Of a stretch of DNA of 64,000 nt, positions 59,940 to 64,000 are shown piece by piece (the stretch's first letter is position 1; every line of letters starts with the position of its first letter). The translations under genes were made by a program, and so were the position numbers. The notes below the pieces were generated by a model that had not been told where the DNA came from, searched no databases, and was given only the letters and a program-made list of their open reading frames with translations. Origin of the DNA: Nectonema munidae (taxonomy: Eukaryota > Nematomorpha > Nectonematoida > Nectonematidae); contig JAUIRK010001039.1 in the NCBI GenBank assembly GCA_030549495.1, positions 310,001 to 374,000 on the forward strand, in the 5' to 3' direction.

Positions 59940-60608
59940 TAGAGCCCTGCGCGGGGTAGATAACCCACGCGGGACCCGCACTCGCGGTGTGGATTATCCA
60001 CATTTTATTAATTGCGGGGCGGGCGGATGCGGGCTGTCCTTATCAATAAGGCGGGTTAGTGAGAATTTGTGAAGCAAGAACATTAGTATGAAATGAAAGA
60101 AATAGAGAGCTAAGTTCGATGTCAAAAATTGCGAAACAAAGAAAAAGTCTCTGTTTTCTTTCTCAATGAGTTTTTATATAAATTAAGCAGACGATTTTTG
60201 GACTCTGGTGTCCCATTGTGCCTGAAAGGGTTAAGCATTTATTTAGTAAAGATTTTGAAGTATAATAGGAAATAGATTTAAACATTGCTAATTTTGAGAG
60301 TTGGCGCAGACATACCTGTAGAAAACAAAACTAGATAAAATGCCGAGCGGAGCAGAGTAAACACAAACTGATAAGATGGTTGGCCGAGCTGGTGCGAATT
60401 CATTCAACAAAACTTAACGAGTGCGAAGATTTTAATGCACGCGTAAAGGTCTAAAATTAGTAAGGCATATTTTATTTTGTTAATTGCGGGGTGGGACGGG
60501 CAGTACAGTTCGAATATTTGCGGGGCGGTGCGGGTGCAGATTCACAAAATGCGAGTTGGGGCGGATGCGGACAAAAATTTTCGACCCGCGCAGTGCTCTA
60601 GTATACAT
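59932..60608. mobile_element. hAT-type MITE, 661 bp, 8-bp duplication, nested in copy B
   Basis: Element 59940-60600. Left end tagagccctgcgcgggg; right end on the other strand tagagcactgcgcgggt. Perfect duplication gtatacat at 59932-59939 and 60601-60608. Both subterminal regions hold GC-rich words such as gcggggcgggcggatgcggg, in strong contrast to the AT-rich host. Contains a small TTAA-type fragment at 60183-60234. Confidence 0.95.
60183..60234 (+). repeat. Half of a TTAA-type MITE
   Basis: Between TTAA at 60183-60186 and TTAA at 60231-60234 lie gcagacgatttttggactct then ggtgtcccattgtgcctgaa. This matches the right half of the MITE at 38487-38616 (gcagacgatt, acaccagtgtcac, caaagggtta). 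Confidence 0.55.
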
Positions 60609-60877
60609 GTGTAAAAAATTTATATAATTATTTAAATAAAAAGTTCCCTTTTGGGATGAGCTGTCAAATATAAATCAATTTTTTGACAGGTTTGATAATA
60701 ATAAAAATGGACATCACCACTGAATCCAGCATAGTTGAAATATATATGTAACATTAAAAATATTTATAAAAACTTATTAATATCTGAGAAAAATAGGGGG
60801 GGGGGGGTTGCCGGGATATAAATTTTAATTTTAGGGCACTTTACGCCCCCCCCCCCCCCCAGCACTAATAGGGTTAA

Positions 60878-61010
60878 AGGTACCATAGGGTGTTTTCATC
60901 GAGAAGGCACAATTGCGCCGCTTGTATCGAACTTATGAGCAAAGCAGGCTTGATGCGGGATCTAACCTTTATTTATCGAATCCAGTATCTAACCAACCCT
61001 ACTCACGTTA
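60878..61010 (-). mobile_element. tRNA-derived SINE, copy 2
   Basis: The reverse complement of 42816-42962: from right to left it holds gtagggttggttagatactg, a decayed B box (ggttagatccc), cgcaattgtgccttctcgat and aaaacaccctatggtacc. It abuts the TTAA end of copy B. Divergence between the two copies is clearly more than 10 percent, so both are old. Confidence 0.75.
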
Positions 61011-61249
61011 ATGATTTTCTAAACCCTAACTAGGTTACAGATTTTAATTAAAAATAGAATTGAAAAAAAGGGATAATATAACAATCAATGATGAAAAAAT
61101 ATTTAAAAACAGATGCCATAACTTTCTGGTATTTAGAAATTGTAAATTTTATTTCATCAGTTGAAACAAAGACTTCCTGAAAACATTTGTGTTTTGAGCA
61201 AAATATCTGTTTTCTGTGAAAAAATATGCTTCAAACTAGATGTTACCTC

Positions 61250-61698
61250 TATATTTGATCCTGAAGTAGCGAAGGTGTTGACGAAGAAAAATTGATAAAT
61301 ATTCAGTTTCAATTAAATGAAATAAATTTAATTGATTTGAAAAATAAAACTTCAACCGACAATTTTGGAAAGAAGTAATCCAATATCAAGATTCTTGTGG
61401 GATTAATCCCTTCAAAGAACTACGTGAGTGTGCAATCTCGGCTTTAAAATTGCGTCATTCGAACGAAGAGGTTGAAAGAGTTTTCAGTGCTGTCAAATCC
61501 AAGTTAAGGAGTAAAATGAAATTATCTATATTAAACGCCATTTTGACGGTAAAATTTAGTTTGATTCGGTTGAAAAAATGTTGCTTTTCATATGATAATT
61601 TACCAATCACAGTCTTGAATAAAATGGGAACTATGATATCTTACAAAAAGAGCGAAGAATCTAGCCAAGATTTGATATCTGAAAATGAAGAAAAATAA
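61250..61698 (+). pseudogene. hAT element 2 transposase, C-terminal part
   Basis: The plus strand shows FWKEVIQYQDSCGINPFKEL then CAISALKLRHSNEEVERVFS and KLRSKMKLSILNAILTVKFS, the C-terminal hAT dimerisation domain with the S(N)xxVERxFS signature. The final 82 codons are one open frame ending at 61698. It is the continuation of 56171-57353 on the same strand, separated by copy B and the SINE. Confidence 0.8.
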
Positions 61699-61761
61699 TG
61701 TTGAATTTTGTGTAAAAAAATAAAAAAAGCTTGCAAAAATTTTAGACGAGAAAATGTGATA

Positions 61762-62220
61762 TACAGTCAAACCTGTCTATACCAGCCACTTAGGGGACTG
61801 ACCAAAATTGGCCTTTATGAGCCTTTATATCCAGGTTGAGTAGTATCGCTGACAAAATTATAAATAATAATTAAACACATGCAAGTAAATGTATTTGAAA
61901 GAAAACTTTTATTAATTATTCTATCAAATATTCATATATCAATTAAATGTCTTTTTTTTTGGAAAAAAATCATCAATGTTAATTTGTTTTCTTTGTTTAC
62001 TGATGTTCATTGCTTCAATCGTTGCCTGGATGTCCAAAAGTGACTCTAGTACATCATGTCCACCAGCAAACTTCATGTAGTTGATGACGTCCTTCAGTAC
62101 GGATTGGCACTTTGACATGGTGATCATTTCTTCTTTGGCAGCTTCTGGCTCGGAAATATCATCATCTGTAGATTCATCTGAAGTGCTGTGGCTAAGTACT
62201 GTAACTGCAGGACCGTCCAA
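61762..62220 (-). pseudogene. pogo/Tigger-like transposase C-terminus with 3' inverted end
   Basis: A 93-codon minus-strand frame (62220-61939) reads DDDISEPEAAKEEMITMSKC, YMKFAGGHDVLESLLDIQAT and KQRKQINIDDFFPKK. An acidic stretch, a helical segment and a closing ..I.DFF motif are the usual tail of pogo/Tigger/jerky-type transposases; the DDE and CENP-B-like DNA-binding domains are not here. About 175 bp further lies a TA followed by cagtcaaacctgtctatacc, a typical pogo-type terminus. Sequence upstream of 62220 changes abruptly, so the 5' part was lost or replaced. Confidence 0.75.
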
Positions 62221-62731
62221 CTAACCCTAACCCTTAGAAAGAGAGAAAGATCATTTATGACGCCAGCTTAGACATTGACTGAAGAGTGCTACGATTTTGC
62301 AGTGCAAAGATTCCTTTAGTTTACATTACTTTTGTCCTTTATGTTTGTACTCATGGGAGAGTGTGTCTCCCAATGAGCACTATCACAATTCATACCATAT
62401 GACATGCGCTTATCTGACAGTTAATTGGCGTGCTGGTGCCCTGCAGATCTGGGGCTAATAACGACCGCTATTTAGCGGGTATAATATGAACGTCTGGGAA
62501 CTCGAATGAGCAGCCGTTGGCCGCGTTGTGCAGGTGGCCGTTCTATCAAGGCCGTTGATAATGTGATTCGGTACGGGACCGTTTCAAGGTGGCTTTTAAG
62601 AGCAGGTTTAACTGTATTTAGATGTTTATTTATAGATTACAACACTGAGATGGATGATTCTGTGTTTCTTGAACAAGCGACTTCTAAATTAATGACTCTA
62701 CCATTCGAACTAAATTTTGTATTATCTCTTT
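62221..62731. other. GC-richer unassigned block
   Basis: 62400-62600 is noticeably GC-richer (gcgtgctggtgccctgcaga, gagcagccgttggccgcgtt). A 75-codon plus-strand frame crosses it without any family I recognise. Possibly part of a further element. Confidence 0.3.
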
Positions 62732-62948
62732 AATGTCTTACGTTGGGAAAACGCAACCTCAAAATAAAGATAGGCCTTTGGTCTAACTTTATATTGTGGT
62801 TAATATCGAGAACAATAAAAGATTGCGTTGTAGGCACTGCAAATCTCAAACTAATAAAAAATGTGAAAGATGCGGAGTCGGCCTACATGTAAAGTGCTTC
62901 AAAATATATCATACAAATAAACCGGGAAACTTTTCAATGTATGCTTAA
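62732..62948 (+). pseudogene. piggyBac-like transposase, C-terminal zinc finger only
   Basis: The plus strand reads VGKTQPQNKDRPLV, one break, then IENNKRLRCRHCKSQTNKKC then ERCGVGLHVKCFKIYHTNK and a stop at 62946-62948. CxxC...CxxC...LHxxCFxxYHT is the cysteine-rich domain that closes piggyBac transposases and binds the element ends. The catalytic core is not nearby. The family matters because TTAA-bordered elements in this window would be mobilised by such an enzyme, though no direct link can be shown. Confidence 0.75.
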
Positions 62949-63188
62949 AACTGTTTTCTTTTGTTTTTGCATGTCCTTTATTTTGTATTTTGTTTAAAAT
63001 AAACATGTTATATTTCTTATATAGTATATGCTTCTTTCAAAATTAGTTCCGAATATTCCTTATAAGGGACTCCCTAGAATTTACTTATCACTTAGTATTT
63101 CATTGAAAATTAACCTCAACTGAAAATATAACACCCGCTAAAATACAAACTGTACAGGAATTGCAAGGGATTAACTGTAATTTTATGT
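62949..63188. other. AT-rich spacer with possible pogo-type end
   Basis: At 63163-63177 the sequence gcaagggattaactg followed by TA is, on the other strand, cagttaatcccttgc, loosely similar to the pogo end at 61764. If paired, a 1.4-kb degraded pogo element would span 61764-63177. Confidence 0.3.
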
Positions 63189-63823
63189 ATGAAGATTAAC
63201 TCCAAACTGGTTAAAGCACTTTATATTAATTTTCATGACTATGAAATGAATTTTTCAAAGAAGTTATCATTTTTCATGAATCTGTTCAACGTTGCGTTAA
63301 TGCAACAGGGTTTTTTTGTGGTAAAAAAAAATTTTTTTTTCTATTTTTTTCTTTCATTACTTTTTCAAGTCTTAATTACACGACATACAAATTTTTACTA
63401 TTTTATTCTGAAAAATAAACCTTGGACAAAAGCAGTCTATTTATTTTCAAGTTCAAAAAAGAGTGAGGCAAATGTTTCTAACAATTGCAAAAGTTGGTAT
63501 TTTGAAATCACAAATAAATTGGATTTTAAAAATTAATAATACAAGAGAAGGACTAATTAAGGATTTAATTTTTGAATAATTATCGGTTTGAATTTGTTGA
63601 AAAAATATTTCTATCTCTTTGCTCTGAGATATACCATAATCATTCCGATATTAGAATTAGATATGATAATTTTTCAGATCTAAATTGTTTATCGGTAATT
63701 TTCTCGACACAAAATATGGAAAAAAATTCTTGGCCATTAACATTCAATAAAAATTTTAGTCGTAATAATAAATCTTATAAAAAAAACACTCATCCTAAGT
63801 TTCAAAAGAGAAATATTTTATAG
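63189..63823 (+). other. Two short frames of unknown origin
   Basis: Plus-strand frames at 63189-63536 (115 codons, Phe- and Lys-rich, with ...FSSSKKSEANVSNNC) and 63572-63823 (83 codons, with FVEKIFLSLCSEIYHNH and FSDLNCLSVIFSTQNMEKN) lie 35 bp apart. Their composition looks more protein-like than chance AT-rich sequence, particularly the second, but I recognise neither and see no splice or promoter signals. They could be remnants of one gene or element. Confidence 0.25.
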
Positions 63824-64000
63824 AATCAAAGAAACCAAAAATTAATTATCAATTTAATACTGGTTAGTAAGGTATAGTTATATTAATATTTCTGTATATC
63901 TATCTAAATTTTTAATTTAAATATTTTTATGCAACTCATCAGCCATCTCCACTTGCATTTTCTTAACTCATCGTATCATCCACTAAGATTGTATCGAACA
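63824..64000. other. AT-rich end of window
   Basis: No feature recognised. Confidence 0.5.

Larger units (their letters stand above)
57354..60877. mobile_element. TTAA element copy B, truncated, carrying a hAT MITE
   Basis: Homologous to 48300-50328 in the same orientation: shared blocks include tctgaaagtatcaat with gttcgatttacgtctaatgt, then aactaggaagtggtttaatt, the about 150-bp tandem series, the G tract and the end cagcactaatagggttaa (TTAA at 60874-60877). The first about 450 bp of copy A, with its left TTAA end, are absent. It has about 250 bp (58130-58390) not in copy A and a 661-bp MITE inserted at 59940. It interrupts hAT element 2. Confidence 0.78.

Overview
The window looks like nuclear DNA from an AT-rich animal, most likely an arthropod. 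This rests on a GPI-anchored Ly6-type gene with phase-1 introns, on RTE-like and CR1/jockey-like LINEs, and on hAT, pogo and piggyBac elements with SINEs and MITEs. I see no bacterial operons, rRNA, functional tRNA or CRISPR array. The species cannot be named from the sequence.

Layout. (1) 1-1732: AT-rich flank with a candidate small multi-exon gene on the minus strand; three exons have compatible splice phases. (2) About 1733-31545: one tandem satellite array of about 80 monomers, mostly 368 bp. Both edges are diverged, the core is very homogeneous, two monomer classes are mixed, a local dimeric higher-order repeat exists, and one diverged monomer near the left edge is inverted. (3) 32482-35842: an RTE-like LINE on the minus strand with an 18-bp target-site duplication, apparently full length at both ends, but missing the middle of its reverse transcriptase. 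(4) 36090-41315: MITEs (three with perfect 8-bp duplications) and LINE fragments. (5) 42136-47808: the last two exons of a host Ly6/three-finger gene. Its 4.9-kb intron carries a tRNA-derived SINE, a LINE fragment and a 1.35-kb foldback element. (6) 47872-50328: a TTAA-flanked element full of internal tandem repeats. (7) 50504-55372: a hAT transposon with 16-bp terminal inverted repeats and an 8-bp duplication, whose transposase gene is split by a CR1-like LINE. (8) 56171-61698: a second, older hAT transposase gene, split by a truncated second copy of the TTAA element (itself carrying a hAT MITE) and a SINE. (9) 61762-64000: pogo and piggyBac transposase remnants and unassigned sequence.

The only strong host gene is the Ly6-like one. 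The rest is a satellite domain next to a nest of transposons, with at least three clear insertion-into-insertion events that give a relative order of arrival. The most unusual points are: the satellite monomer, which carries a TATA-like box, a splice-acceptor-like site and a 38-codon open frame; the repeat-rich TTAA family present twice; and small (TTC)n-ended insertions inside the RTE element, one at the place where its catalytic core is missing.
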